Assembly (NCBI RefSeq): GCF_036711975.1
Contig: NC_091971.1
Span: forward strand, 4,285,501 to 4,349,500
DNA length: 64,000 bases
Direction: 5' to 3'
From: Onthophagus taurus
Taxonomy: Eukaryota > Arthropoda > Insecta > Coleoptera > Scarabaeidae
Shown here: one piece after another, positions 47,201 through 56,702 of the stretch
How the letters are laid out: each line of letters opens with the position of its first letter
Position numbering within the stretch: position 1 is the first letter of the stretch
Notes under the pieces: generated by a model
Seen by the model: the letters and a program-made list of their open reading frames with translations, nothing else
The model's database searches: none
Told to the model about the DNA's origin: nothing
Program-made: the position numbers and the translations under genes

Positions 47201-47263
47201 TACAATGCAAATTGTTTGAACGCCGACGGAGTTGGGGATCCAGATTTTGGAACTCCAGTTTAA
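29247..47263 (+). CDS. GOPC: GOPC/PIST/CAL-like Golgi PDZ and coiled-coil protein with long C-terminal extension
   Basis: Golgi-associated scaffold that controls sorting of membrane cargo through its PDZ domain. Exons 29247-29328, 29515-29642, 37949-38168, 38231-38437, 38685-38923, 38995-39242, 45708-45833 and 46231-47263 keep frame and give 760 aa. Family marks: [19 protein letters not shown] at the N-terminus, [13 protein letters not shown], coiled coil at about 65-215 with [30 protein letters not shown], and a PDZ domain at about 273-357 with binding loop GLGI at 286-289 and [12 protein letters not shown]. Human GOPC is about 462 aa; the conserved part here ends near residue 410. The last exon adds 343 residues that are Ser/Asn/Lys-rich and look disordered, with a basic stretch ([12 protein letters not shown]). 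Intron 2 (8.3 kb) contains an antisense gene; intron 6 contains a P-like transposon. Confidence 0.95.
29643..30581. other. Start of GOPC intron 2, no feature recognised
   Basis: AT-rich intron between the GOPC exon 2 donor and the 3' end of the nested antisense gene. The last part (about 30480-30580) would include the nested gene's 3' UTR on the minus strand. There are TTTATT hexamers on the plus strand (minus AATAAA) near 30541-30575. Confidence 0.5.
30582..34521 (-). CDS. Nested antisense gene: secreted 666-aa coiled-coil glycoprotein, family not recognised
   Basis: Lies wholly within GOPC intron 2 on the opposite strand. Exons in transcript order: 34521-34405, 33023-32700, 32545-32291, 32241-32076, 32019-31839, 31539-30582. 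All introns are GT-AG and the frame is continuous. Residues 1-20 ([20 protein letters not shown]) form a clear signal peptide. Residues about 40-490 are mostly helical with heptad-like Leu/Ile spacing, consistent with an extended coiled coil. The last 150 residues are Asn/Thr-rich with many NxT/NxS sites. They contain the motif [10 protein letters not shown] twice (about 526-535 and 561-570), each followed by a second Cys. There is no transmembrane segment or GPI-like tail. I do not recognise the family. A secreted or extracellular-matrix oligomer is the best inference; a fibrinogen-type C-terminal domain is absent. Confidence 0.8.
33110..33545. repeat. Imperfect tandem duplication of about 245 bp
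   Basis: The block at about 33117-33250 (CAATTTTGACTCATGCTAAC ... TTTTCTGGAAAAC ... AATAAAG) recurs at about 33364-33500 (CAATTTTGACTCATACCAAC ... TTTTCTGGAAAAC ... AATAAA). It lies within intron 1 of the nested minus-strand gene and has no coding capacity. Confidence 0.7.
33643..33826. mobile_element. Short MITE of about 180 bp
   Basis: The inverted ends AAATCCTTTAAAATGAGTCC (about 33648) and GGCTCATTTTAAAGGATTTT (about 33807) enclose AT-rich sequence with a TATATA tract. The same terminus appears, degenerate, in ORC3 intron 3 at about 8945 and 9400. Confidence 0.7.
34522..34700 (-). promoter_or_regulatory. 5' UTR and TATA-type promoter of the nested minus-strand gene
   Basis: Reading leftward on the minus strand, CATATAAGAG (about 34678-34669) is a TATA-like box about 150 bp before the start codon. 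It is followed by a CAGTGG initiator-like sequence, then a purine-rich leader. The flanking 34680-34960 block is GC-richer (GCGGCGGCCGTC), unlike the rest of the intron, which fits a promoter region. Confidence 0.5.
34961..35965. other. AT-rich intron sequence, nothing recognised
   Basis: Plain AT-rich sequence within GOPC intron 2, upstream of the nested gene's promoter. No open frames, repeats or RNA genes stand out. Confidence 0.6.
35970..37330. repeat. Tandem array of CCTCGG palindromic modules (about 115-135 bp units)
   Basis: About ten units carry AATGCCTCGGCCGCAAGCGA-CCTCGGCTTAAGAAAGCGAT. Most are followed by ATATATTTTTTATGAGG and GCCGAGGTTGCTTATGGCCG, then GAGGCGCTACATTTTGTGCT. Units near 36171, 36295, 36430, 36561, 36692, 36806, 36920, 37053, 37187 and 37290 vary in length because the GTTGCTTATGGCC part is missing in some. 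CCTCGGC and GCCGAGG let each unit fold into a hairpin. The module also exists singly elsewhere in the window. Confidence 0.9.
37331..37830. repeat. Degenerate short repeat based on CAAAGCAATTCAA
   Basis: The words AAAGCAA, CAATTCAA, CTCCAAA and CCAA recur every 15-40 bp without a fixed period. This looks like an old minisatellite. It lies just before the acceptor of GOPC exon 3. Confidence 0.45.
39500..40520. repeat. Repeat block in GOPC intron 6 with three copies of a TTGACGTTTAA-rich unit
   Basis: The unit ACGTTTCATAAAATTGAC...TTGTTGTGAAGTTGGTTACA...ACATTGACGTTTAAACTTTA is present at about 39745-39845, 39985-40085 and 40335-40435. The flanking piece TCAACTTGACAGACTAATAA is at about 39577 and 40168. 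Short TTGACGTTTAA words also pervade the element at 47517-50873. Confidence 0.75.
40620..41700. other. GOPC intron 6: palindromic module copies, then unannotated AT-rich DNA
   Basis: At about 40660-40900 are degenerate copies of the CCTCAGC...GACCTCAGCTTAATCAGATA module with GTCATTATATGATGACC. From 40920 to 41700 I see only AT-rich sequence and a GGTAATATTAC-type short repeat at about 41560-41640. Confidence 0.5.
42120..42740 (-). mobile_element. Mariner-like element fragment with DUF4817-type helix-turn-helix
   Basis: The minus-strand frame 42437-42177 contains [30 protein letters not shown] and [17 protein letters not shown]. These are the N-terminal DNA-binding region of the same insect mariner-like group whose catalytic region (FQQDGAPPH) survives at 10210-10467. 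The right terminus near 42700-42722, read inward on the minus strand, is ATACAGGATGGTCCAATTAA, similar to CAGG-type TIRs. The C-terminal part is missing. Confidence 0.7.
42830..43170. repeat. Copies of the CCTCAG/CTACAATATGATGA palindromic module
   Basis: GCCTCAGTCACAAGCAACCT...TTAATTAATCAAAAGATATG is at 42846-42895, followed by CAGGCGCTACAATATGATGA (about 42931). A degenerate copy follows at 43015-43145. Their shape matches the module in byn intron 1 (24834-24920). Confidence 0.7.
43317..45477 (-). mobile_element. P-element/THAP-type transposon, decayed, 8-bp TSD GTTAATAT
   Basis: GTTAATAT at 43309-43316 and 45478-45485 flank a 2161-bp element. Its ends TAAAGTCCCTAGATGTACAA and the inverse TTGTAAATCTAGGGACTTTA match over about 23 bp. 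Subterminal inverted repeats GCGCCATCCGATGTCACC (about 43607) and GGTGACATCGGATGGCG (about 45387) are also present. Minus-strand codons read CCVPSC (about 45150), then after a possible intron [18 protein letters not shown]...CVCPNHFA (about 45080-44950), matching a THAP zinc finger (C-x3-C...C-x2-H-F). Further on, [19 protein letters not shown] (about 44165-44105) resembles the P-transposase helical region. A stop within the THAP start and loss of the catalytic part show it is dead. Confidence 0.8.
44649..44667. repeat. (AT)n microsatellite
   Basis: About nine to ten AT dinucleotides within the P-like transposon. Confidence 0.85.
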
Positions 47264-47516
47264 AATTATAACTTGTAATAACGATAAGGAAGAAAAAAGG
47301 GATTAAGTAATGAAGAAAACACTTGAAACGGTTGTGTTTAGCGTTTACTTAGAATTAAAAAAACAGTTATAGGAAAGCAAAGATATTGTAATACATCAAA
47401 TTGAAAGTGATTTAAAAGTGGGAAAAAAATTTAATTTAATTTTTGATACAGGTTCATTTAAAATGGGAGGTTTTTGTTGCATCTAATTCGGAATCAATCT
47501 TATTATCATTATATTA
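47264..47516 (+). other. GOPC 3' UTR, running into transposon-derived sequence
   Basis: There is no canonical AATAAA close to the stop. From about 47446 the sequence TTTTGATACAGGTTCATTTA...GAATCAATCT is the inverse of a segment at about 26680-26740 in byn intron 1, so the repeat begins before the recognisable TIR at 47517. The poly(A) site may be supplied by repeat sequence, for example TTCAATAAAAATATAC near 47605. Confidence 0.45.
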
Positions 47517-50500
47517 AAGTAAAATCTTGATATAACGGATTAATATGGAGGAGGAAATGAATAATTTTGATGTACGGAATTTCAAACAACTTCTACTTGT
47601 GGTTCAATAAAAATATACAACAATTTAGCACTAAACAAATAACACTAGAACTAGAAATATTCGGGTTTAGCCGTGCGTCTAAAGACGGCTAAACCCGAAT
47701 GATTCTAGTTTTAAGCCTTGGGTTAGTTCTAGTGATAGCTCTAGTGTAAAACTAGAACTAATACTAGAACTAGAAACATTCGGGTTTAGCCGCACGTCTT
47801 TCAAGACGGCTAAACCCGAATGATTCTAATTCTAGCTCTTGTGTTAGTTCTTATGATAGTGTCAAACTAGAACTAACACTAGACCTAGAACTAGAACATT
47901 CGGGTTTAGCCGCACGTCTTTCAAGATGGCTAAACCCAAATGACTCCAGTCTGACGACGCACGGCTAAACTTTCTAGTTCCAGGTCTAGTGTTAGTTCTA
48001 GTTTTATTTGTTATTCAGCGCTAGATTGTATATTTTTATTGAAGTAGTTGAAAGGTTAAATATTAGAAAAATATGTATATTAGATTATATAGTAGAACTA
48101 GAATCATTCGGGTTTACCCGTCTTTAGAGACGTTTGGCTAAACCAGAATGATACTAGTTTTAGGTTCACCAACTGTCAACGTTTGCAAACGGAGACCAAA
48201 CGGTTGGCAACATTTCTCGTGAACGCAATGCTAACTTCAAACGTGTTTGGTAAACGGCCGCCATTTTATCAATCGTATGATTTTTCCGTTAGCAATCGCA
48301 AACTGTGTTTGGTGTTTGTGTCATCTTAAATTTAAAATCAACAAACAAGAATGGCAGAAGCCCGAAATTATTTACATATTTAATGGGTTAGTGTACACTA
48401 TCTTTGAAAATGAAGAAATTCATGGTAAATTGAGCAGTATGTACCTATAAATTAATTAAAATTGTAAATCAATGTCATTAAAGCGCCATCTGTTGTTATC
48501 AAACCATATGTCTATAGAAAAATTGGCCGTTCACCAAATCACCAACGCAATCGTAACCCGTTTGCGTTTCCCAACGTAAACGGAATTCTCTGGTGAACGT
48601 GCCCAGTGCTAGTGTAAAACTAGAACTAACACTAGACCTAGAACTAGAATGTTTCGGCTGAAGACGCATGGCTAAACCTATTAATGTCATCCTAACGTTT
48701 AAACGTCTTTTTGACGTTTAAAAACCACAACACATGTCATATCCCTAAACTGGTACCAACCTAAGTTTATGGAAATCTTTTAATGAATATCGAATATTTC
48801 ATACTAGTTTTTTTATAACTTTTGATTTATAGTAATATATTTCGCTAATTTTAGTATTTCTGTAAGATTTTTTATATTACGTATGATTTTTGAAATCTAG
48901 ATTTTTAACGATATTGACGTTTAATTGCCAAATTGACGTTTAAAAGTTAAATAATTAAATCGTAAAGTTATTAAACTTAAAATTTATTATAAGAACTTAG
49001 ACGCACGGCTAAACCCGAAACTTTCTAGTTCCTCAAAACTAGTATCATTCTGGTTTAGCCACACGTCTCTAAAGACGGCTAAACCGGAATGATTCTAGTT
49101 CTAGATCTTGCGTTAGTTCTTGTACATTGTAAAACTAGAACTAATACTAGACCTAGAACTAGAAAGTTTCGGCCTAAGATGCTTGGCTAAACCTACAAAT
49201 GTCATCTTAACGTTTAAACGTCATTTTGACGTTTAAAAACCACAACATATGTCATATCCCTAAAATGGTACCAACCTAAGTTTATAGAAAATCTTTTGAT
49301 GAATATCGAATATTTCATACCAGTTTTTTTATAACTTTTTTGATTTATAGTAATATATTTCGCTAATTTTAGTATGTCCATAAGATTTTTTATATTAAAT
49401 TAACTGATTTTTGAGTTTTTTAAAATTTAGATTTTTAACGATATTGACGTTTAATTGTCAAATTGACGTTTAAAAGTGAAATAACTAAATCGTAAAGTTA
49501 TTAAACTTAAAATTTATTATAAGAAATTAGACGCACGACCAAACCCGAAACTTTCTAGTTCTAGGTCTAGTGTTAGTTCTAGTTTTACACTGTAACAAGA
49601 ACTAACACAAGATCTAGAACTAGAATCATTCGGGTTTAGCCGTCTTTAGAGACGTGTGGCTAAACCAGAATGATACTAGTTTTGAGGTCTTGTGTTAGTT
49701 CTAGTAACAGTGCTAGTGTAATACTAGACCTAGAACTAGAAAGTTTCGGCCTAAGATGCAAGGCTAAACCTACAAATGTCATCTTAACGTTTAAACGTCA
49801 TTTTGACGTTTAAAAACCACAACATATGTCATATCCCTAAAATGGTACCAACCTAAGTTTATAGAAAATCTTTTGATGAATATCGAATATTTCATACCAG
49901 TTTTTTTTATAACTTTTTTGATTTATAGTAATATATTTCGCTAATTTTAGTATTTCCATAAGATTTTTTATATTAAATTAACTGATTTTTGAGTTTTTTG
50001 AAATTTAGATTTTTAACGATATTGACGTTTAATTGTCAAATTGACGTTTAAAAGTCAAATAACTAAATCGTAAAGTTATTAAACTTAAAATTTATTATAA
50101 GAAATTAGACGCACGGCTAAACTCGAAACTTTCTAGTTCTAGGTGTAGTGTTAGTTCTAGTTTTACAATGTAATAAGAACTAACACAAGACCTAGAACTG
50201 GAATCATTTGGGTTTAGCCGTCTTGAGAGACGTGCGGCTAAACCCGAATGATTCTAGTTCTAGATCTTGTGTTAGTTCTAGTGATAGTGAAATACTAGAA
50301 CTACTAACACAAGACCTAGTACTAGAATCATTCGGGTTCAGCCGTCTTGAAAGACGTGCGGCTAAATCCGAATGTTTCTAGTTCTCGGTCTAGTGTTAGT
50401 TCTAGTATTGCACTATCACTAGAACTAACACAAGACCTAGAACTGGAATCATTTGGGTTTAGCCGTCTTGAGAGACGTGCGGCTAAACCCGAATGATTCT

Positions 50501-50873
50501 AGTTCTAGATCTTGTGTTAGTTCTAGTGATAGTGCTAGTGGAATACTAACATTTCGAGAACTAGAATCATTTGGGTTTAGCCGTCTTGAAAGACGTGTGG
50601 CTAAACCCAAATGTTTCTAGTTCTCGATCTTTTAGTATTCCACTAGAACTCACACATAAGACCTAGACCTGAAATCATTCGGGTTTAGCTGTCTTAAGAG
50701 GTGTGGCTAAACCCTAATATTTCTAGCTCTAGGTCTAACGTTAATTCTAGTTTTACACTAGCACTGTTACTATGTAGAACTAACACTATAACATCCGAAT
50801 GTTTTTAGTTAGTATATAACAAGTAATATCCAAAGTCCATTCTAACAAGATCTGTTGTATCAAAGTTTTACTG
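47517..50873. mobile_element. TIR element (AGTAAAATCTTGATATAAC ends) with palindromic tandem interior
   Basis: The left end AAGTAAAATCTTGATATAAC matches the inverted right end CAGTAAAACTTTGATACAAC, with TA on both sides. Inside are many copies of the CTAGAACTAGAATCATTCGG/TTTAGCCGTC...GACGTGCGGCTAAA palindrome. There are also three long copies of a unit with ATGTCATCTTAACGTTTAAA...TTGACGTTTAAAAACCACAA and ATGGTACCAACCTAAGTTTA (about 48680-49010, 49195-49540, 49770-50120). No transposase is detected. A non-repeat insertion at about 48160-48600 has no recognised content. Confidence 0.8.
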
Positions 50874-50875
50874 TA

Positions 50876-53125
50876 TTGGAACATTGAAAAAAATTCTACC
50901 TCAACTAAAATTATTAACCACAATAAAAAAGTATTAACTACTTTTAAATCACCTCTAATCACTTAAAGCTTTTAAAACAAGAAAAAGTAAATCAAATCTG
51001 ATATATTACAATACTTTTTTCTAGGATAGAGGAATAGAAAGTCTTAAAACGCAGAAGATACATGTGATATTTATTTAGTTTAGAATCTCTCCGGGGAAAT
51101 TTTGACGAGAAATACACACGAGCTTTTTTTGTAGATGAAAATCAAAAAAAGAAAAAGTTTAAAGTAAACAAATTACTAATAGAACGAGGAATAATTAAAA
51201 AAAAAGCTCCATGATATATAAAAAAAGCTCTATTTAATTACAGATTTCGTATTTTTCTTCCATCATTTTAAGTTATTATCACGTTTGTAACGAGACTAAA
51301 AGAGACTCCTTATTTATTATTACGTACAAATTACAATTTACAAAAAAGGAAAACAAATTAAAAGAAAATTCTTAGTCGAAACTAGCAACGTTCACCACAC
51401 ACGAAAAATGCCTTCTTTATACGAAAGATTTAACGTGGAATAAAATCTATATTGTATGCTTTAGCTTTTTTACAGTATTAGTGAGACGTGTTAAATTACT
51501 ATTACGTATATTACGAAAAGTAAATGAAAATTCGATCAGTTTCGTGTCGAACTCTAATCTTTCTCTTAGCATAGCTAAATACTATTTACAAAAAATGAAA
51601 CGGCGCTGCTCAAAATGAAACGCGATTTCTCATAATCAAAATAAAAAAAAAGGGAAACTAACATACGATTATTTCCAGGTTATTTATTATAGTATTACAC
51701 TATTATTCAATCGTCATGTTATCGTTGGAACATATCTGTGACTTAATAAATCTTTGCTGCTCTGATATTTTTTTGTATTTTATTCTAATTTCCTATTCTT
51801 ACAAACATATTTATATCTAACAGAAAATGGACAAGAAGAAAAGGTGAGTTCTATTCTTAGAATAGGACAACGAAACATCAGAAGCGTGAATTTATCAAGT
51901 ATTTCAAAGTCCGCAAGTGAAGGTAGTATTAAAGATGTGGGAAGATTATTTAGTGCTGGCAGAAATCCAAAAACTGTAGACATGAAACTAAATACTATCA
52001 AAGCTCCTTATAAAAGACTTAATATCGATAGCAGAAAACTAGATATTATATATTGCATATTCATACTGAAACATGATACTGTTATTACAAGACTAAATAC
52101 TTCTTGCAGAAACGACTTCTTGTTTGCAGAACTAGATCTTGCTGATACAAGTCTAGATACTGCTAATGGAATACTACATCCTCTTTATAAAAATTTATTC
52201 GATATATATATGATAAGATTAAGGTTGAAAGATAAAGATGGAATGTCGTGTATGGGAGGGGATACACTTCAACATATTTTGCTTGAGAGTAGTGAGCCGA
52301 ATTGAATGAAAGATGAGTTAGTAATGAGTTTGGATGACTGATAGGAATATAGCAAGTTAATGTAATAAAGGTAAATTTCGCTTTTAAATACATTTATTAG
52401 GGCAGGTTAATACAATATCGATACAATGAGTAAATTTTAAATAGCATCTGACGTTTCTTTTTTTAATATCGAATACTGACACGTGCGCACGAAGCGTTTA
52501 ATACAAAAGAGAGGAAATAAAAAAAAATATTACCTAAGACATTGTTTTGCGTTAAAAAAAAAATTACAATAATTATATGAGATTCCATTGATCTGATAAT
52601 TAAAAAAAATACACCAACGAGTGCGCTCTCTAATGGAAATATATCGATTTATCACAATATGCGAGTATCATCATAATAATTAGCGAGATTGAGATTATAG
52701 TTTTTTTTTCTTTAAATATTATAATAATAGTTTTATAGCACCACAACGCTCGTTTATGATTTATTTTAAGTCACACGAATAGTACTTGTTACAAAAACGT
52801 ACCATAAGCGAACTTAAGGCAGTTATTATTTCCTGAATACGTTTACTTATTTGTTTAATAATTCTTTTAAAATATTCTAAGCTACTACTTAAATAGTAAA
52901 TATAATAATAATAAATTATATACAATAAATACGTTTATAATAAATAATATATATACAGTTTCTTTGGTTTTCGGTATAAATTTAATTTTATTCGGATTCT
53001 ATTTATTTCTGGTTATGTTGGTTATCAAATTATAAATTAATATTCATTAATAACATTGACCAAAATAAATATTAAAGATTTTTCCTAGAAAAAAAAATCA
53101 AAAATTACATTATTTATTAAATTAG
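50876..53125. other. Intergenic region with an inverted copy of the CAGTATCTAG minisatellite (about 51930-52200)
   Basis: Most is AT-rich and unannotated. The part at about 51930-52200 repeats units such as AAGACTAAATACTTCTTGCAGAA and AAGTCTAGATACTGCTAATGG, the reverse complement of the minisatellite at 4466 and 57925. The open frame through it is a by-product of the repeat. 52440-53110 holds runs of T/A and ATAATAATA with no gene. It could contain 3' UTR of a leftward transcript, but nothing proves that. Confidence 0.5.
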
Positions 53126-56100
53126 AGTAAAACCTCGATATAACAGATAAAATATTTTTAAGTCATACTATTAATATATATGACATGGAACCGAGGTACT
53201 AGAGTTATGTTATTTGAGTTAATCATGTTATATAATAGAGCTCTGCTGCCGAGGCATTTGCACCAATACTCAAAGAACAGGCAGTAAATGTTATTTTTTA
53301 CAATGATATATCATTTGGAACCGAGGCAACTATGCTGCCGAGGCAGTAGAGTTTGTATACATTTAAAAAGAGTTTAAAACTGTTATTCGAGTTAATCATG
53401 TTATATAATAGCCTCAGCAGCTCTGCTATTGAGGCAGTAGTGCCATCAGTTCAAAAATAAACAATAAACCATAATTTTCAACAAGAACATGTTACATTAG
53501 AAGCCGAGGCATTTGCACCAATACTCAAAGAACAGGCAGTAAATGTTATTTTTTACAATGATATATCATTTGGAACCGAGGCAGTAGAGTTTGTATACAT
53601 TTAAAAAGAGTTTAAAACTGTTATTCGAGTTAATCATGTTATATAATAGCCTCAGCAGCTCTGCTATTGAGGCAGTAGCGCCATCAGTTCAAAAATAAAC
53701 AATAAACTTTAATTTCAAACAAGAACGTGTTATATTAGTAACCGAGGCAGCTCTGCTGCCGAGGCATTTGCACTAATACTCGAAGAACAGGCAGTAAATG
53801 TTATCTTTTACAACAATATATCATTTGGAACCGAGGCAGCAAAGCTGCTGAGGTAGTAGATACATTAAAAAAGATTTTAAAACTGTTATTCGAGTTAATC
53901 ATGTTATACAGTAGCATTAGCAGCTCTGCTATTGAGGCAGTAGCTCCATCAGTTCAAAAATAAACAATTAACCTTAATTTTCAACAAGAACGTGTTATGT
54001 TAGAAACCGAGGCAGCTTTGCTGCCGAGGCATTTGCACCAATACTCGAAGAACAGGCAGTAAATGTTATTTTTTACAACGATATATCATTTGGAACCGAG
54101 GCAGAAAAGCTGCTGAGGTAGTAGATACATTAAAAAAGATTTTAAAACTGTTATTCGAGTTAATCATGTTATACAGTAGTATTAGCAGCTCTGCTATTGA
54201 GGCAGTAGCTCCATCAGTTCAAAAATAAACAATAAACCTTAATTTCAAACAAGAACGTGTTATATTAGAAACCGAGGCAGCTCTGCTGCCGAGGCATTTG
54301 CACTAATACTCGAAGAACAGGCAGTAAATGTTATCTTTTACAACGATATATCATTTGGAACCGAGGCAGCAAAGCTGCTGAGGTAATAGATACATTAAAA
54401 AAGATTTTAAAACTGTTATTCGAGTTAATCATGTTATATAATAGCCTCAGCAACTCTGCTGTTGAGGAACTAGCGCCATCACTACAAAAATAAACAATAA
54501 ACCTTAATTTCAAACAGGAACGTGTTATATTAGAAACCGAGGTAGCTCTGCTGCCGAGGCATTTGCACCAATACTCGAAGAACAGGCAGTAAATGTTATT
54601 TTTTACAACGATATATCATTTAGAACCGAGGCAGAAAAGCTGCCGAGGTAGTAGATACATTAAAAAAGATTTTAAAACTGTTATTCGAGTTAATCATGTT
54701 ATATAATAGCCTCAGCAACTCTGCTGTTGAGGAACTAGCGCCATCACTACAAAAATAAACAATAAACCTTAATTTTCAACAAGAACGTGTTACATTAGAA
54801 GCCGAGGCAGCTCTGCTGCCGAGGCATTTGCACCAATACTCAAAGAACAGGCAGTAAATGTTATTTTTTACAATGATATATCATTTGGAACCGAGGCAGC
54901 TATGCTGCCGAGGCAGTAGAGTTTGTATACATTTAAAAAGAGTTTAAAACTGTTATTCGAGTTAATCATGTTATATAATAGCCTCAGCAGCTCTGCTATT
55001 GAGGCAGTAGCGCCATCAGTTCAAAAATAAACAATAAACCTTAATTTTCAACAAGAACGTGTTATATTAGAAACCGAGGCAGCTCTGCTGCTGAGGCATT
55101 TGCACCAATACTCGAAGAACAGGCAGTAAATGTTATCTTTTACAACGATATATCATTTGGAACCGAGGCAGAAAAGCTGCCGAGGTAGTAGATACATTAA
55201 AAAAGATTTTAAAACTGTTATTCGAGTTAATCATGTTATATAATAGCCTCAGCAACTCTGCTGTTGAGGAACTAGCGCCATCACTACAAAAATAAACAAT
55301 AAACCTTAATTTCAAACAGGAACGTGTTATATTAGAAACCGAGGCAGCTCTGCTGCCGAGGCATTTGCACCAATACTCGAAGAACAGGCAGTAAATGTTA
55401 TGTTTTACAACGATATATCATTTGGAACCGAGGCAGAAAAGCTGCCGAGGTAGTAGATACATTAAAAAAGATTTTAAAACTGTTATTCGAGTTAATCATC
55501 TTATATAATAGCCTCAGCAACTCTGCTGTTGAGGAACTAGCGCCATTATTACAAAAATAAACAATAAACCTTAATTTCAAACAGGAACGTGTTATATTAG
55601 AAACCGAGGCAGCTCTGCTGCCGAGGCATTTGCACCAATACTCGAAGAACAGGCAGTAAATGTTATGTTTTACAACGATATATCATTTGGAACCGAGGCA
55701 GAAAAGCTGCCGAGGTAGTAGATACATTAAAAAAGATTTTAAAACTGTTATTCGAGTTAATCATCTTATATAATAGCCTCAGCAACTCTGCTGTTGAGGA
55801 ACTAGCGCCATCACTACAAAAATAAACAATAAACCTTAATTTCAAACAGGAACGTGTTATATTAGAAACCGAGGCAGCTCTGCTGCCGAGGCATTTGCAC
55901 CAATACTCGAAGAACAGGCAGTAAATGTTATGTTTTACAACGATATATCATTTGGAACCGAGGCAGAAAAGCTGCCGAGGTAGTAGATACATTAAAAAAG
56001 ATTTTAAAACTGTTATTCCAGTTAATCATGTTATATAATAGCCTCAGCAACTCTGCTGTTGAGGAACTAGCGCCATCACTACAAAAATAAACAATAAACC

Positions 56101-56700
56101 TTAATTTCAAACAGGAACGTGTTATATTAGAAACCGAGGCAGCTCTGCTGCCGAGGCATTTGCACCAATACTCGAAGAACAGGCAGTAAATGTTATGTTT
56201 TACAACGATATATCATTTGGAACCGAGGCAGAAAAGCTGCCGAGGTAGTAGATACATTAAAAAAGATTTTAAAACTGTTATTCGAGTTAATCATCTTATA
56301 TAATAGCCTCAGCAACTCTGCTGTTGAGGAACTAGCGCCATCACTACAAAAATAAACAATAAACCTTAATTTCAAACAGGAACGTGTTATATTAGAAACC
56401 GAGGCAGCTCTGCTGCCGAGGCATTTGCACCAATACTCGAAGAACAGGCAGTAAATGTTATTTTTTACACTGATAAATCATTTGGAACCGAGGCAGCTCT
56501 GCTGCCGAGGCATTTGCACCAATACTCGAAGAATAGGCTGTAAATGTTTAAACAACATTTAAATAACATTTAAAAAGGCATTAAAACTGTTTCTCTTCTT
56601 CTTTCTAAGTCTAAGTCGAGTATTAGTTCTTTTTTTAGTTAGTATTCAATGCTAGATTGTTGTATATATTTTTTTAATCAGTTATATCGAGGTTTTACTG
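53126..56700. mobile_element. TIR element (AGTAAAACCTCGATATAAC ends) carrying an array of 265-bp repeats
   Basis: GAGTAAAACCTCGATATAAC at 53126 is inverted as GTTATATCGAGGTTTTACTG ending 56700, with TA flanks. The interior is about 12 tandem units. The last units are exactly 265 bp apart (55133, 55398, 55663, 55928, 56193 for one landmark) and nearly identical, while units toward the left are more diverged and partly deleted. Each unit has the hairpin GGCAGCTCTGCTGCC in GAGGCAGCTCTGCTGCCGAG, a second CAGCAACTCTGCTGTTGAGG, and AT-rich spacers. The subterminal piece near 56640 (TCAATGCTAGATTGTTGTAT) is shared with 48010 and 26545. Confidence 0.9.
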
Positions 56701-56702
56701 TA

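Noticed and set aside
51844-52305. 153-codon plus-strand open frame
   Set aside because: Its codons follow the degenerate minisatellite units and no start context or splice-supported partner exists.
54331-56375. Six near-identical 60-codon minus-strand open frames
   Set aside because: They recur exactly with the 265-bp repeat unit and have no protein-like composition; they are a by-product of the tandem array, not a gene family.
53126-56700. CRISPR-like array
   Set aside because: Regular repeats with hairpins, but the 265-bp units have no unique spacers and the genome is eukaryotic.
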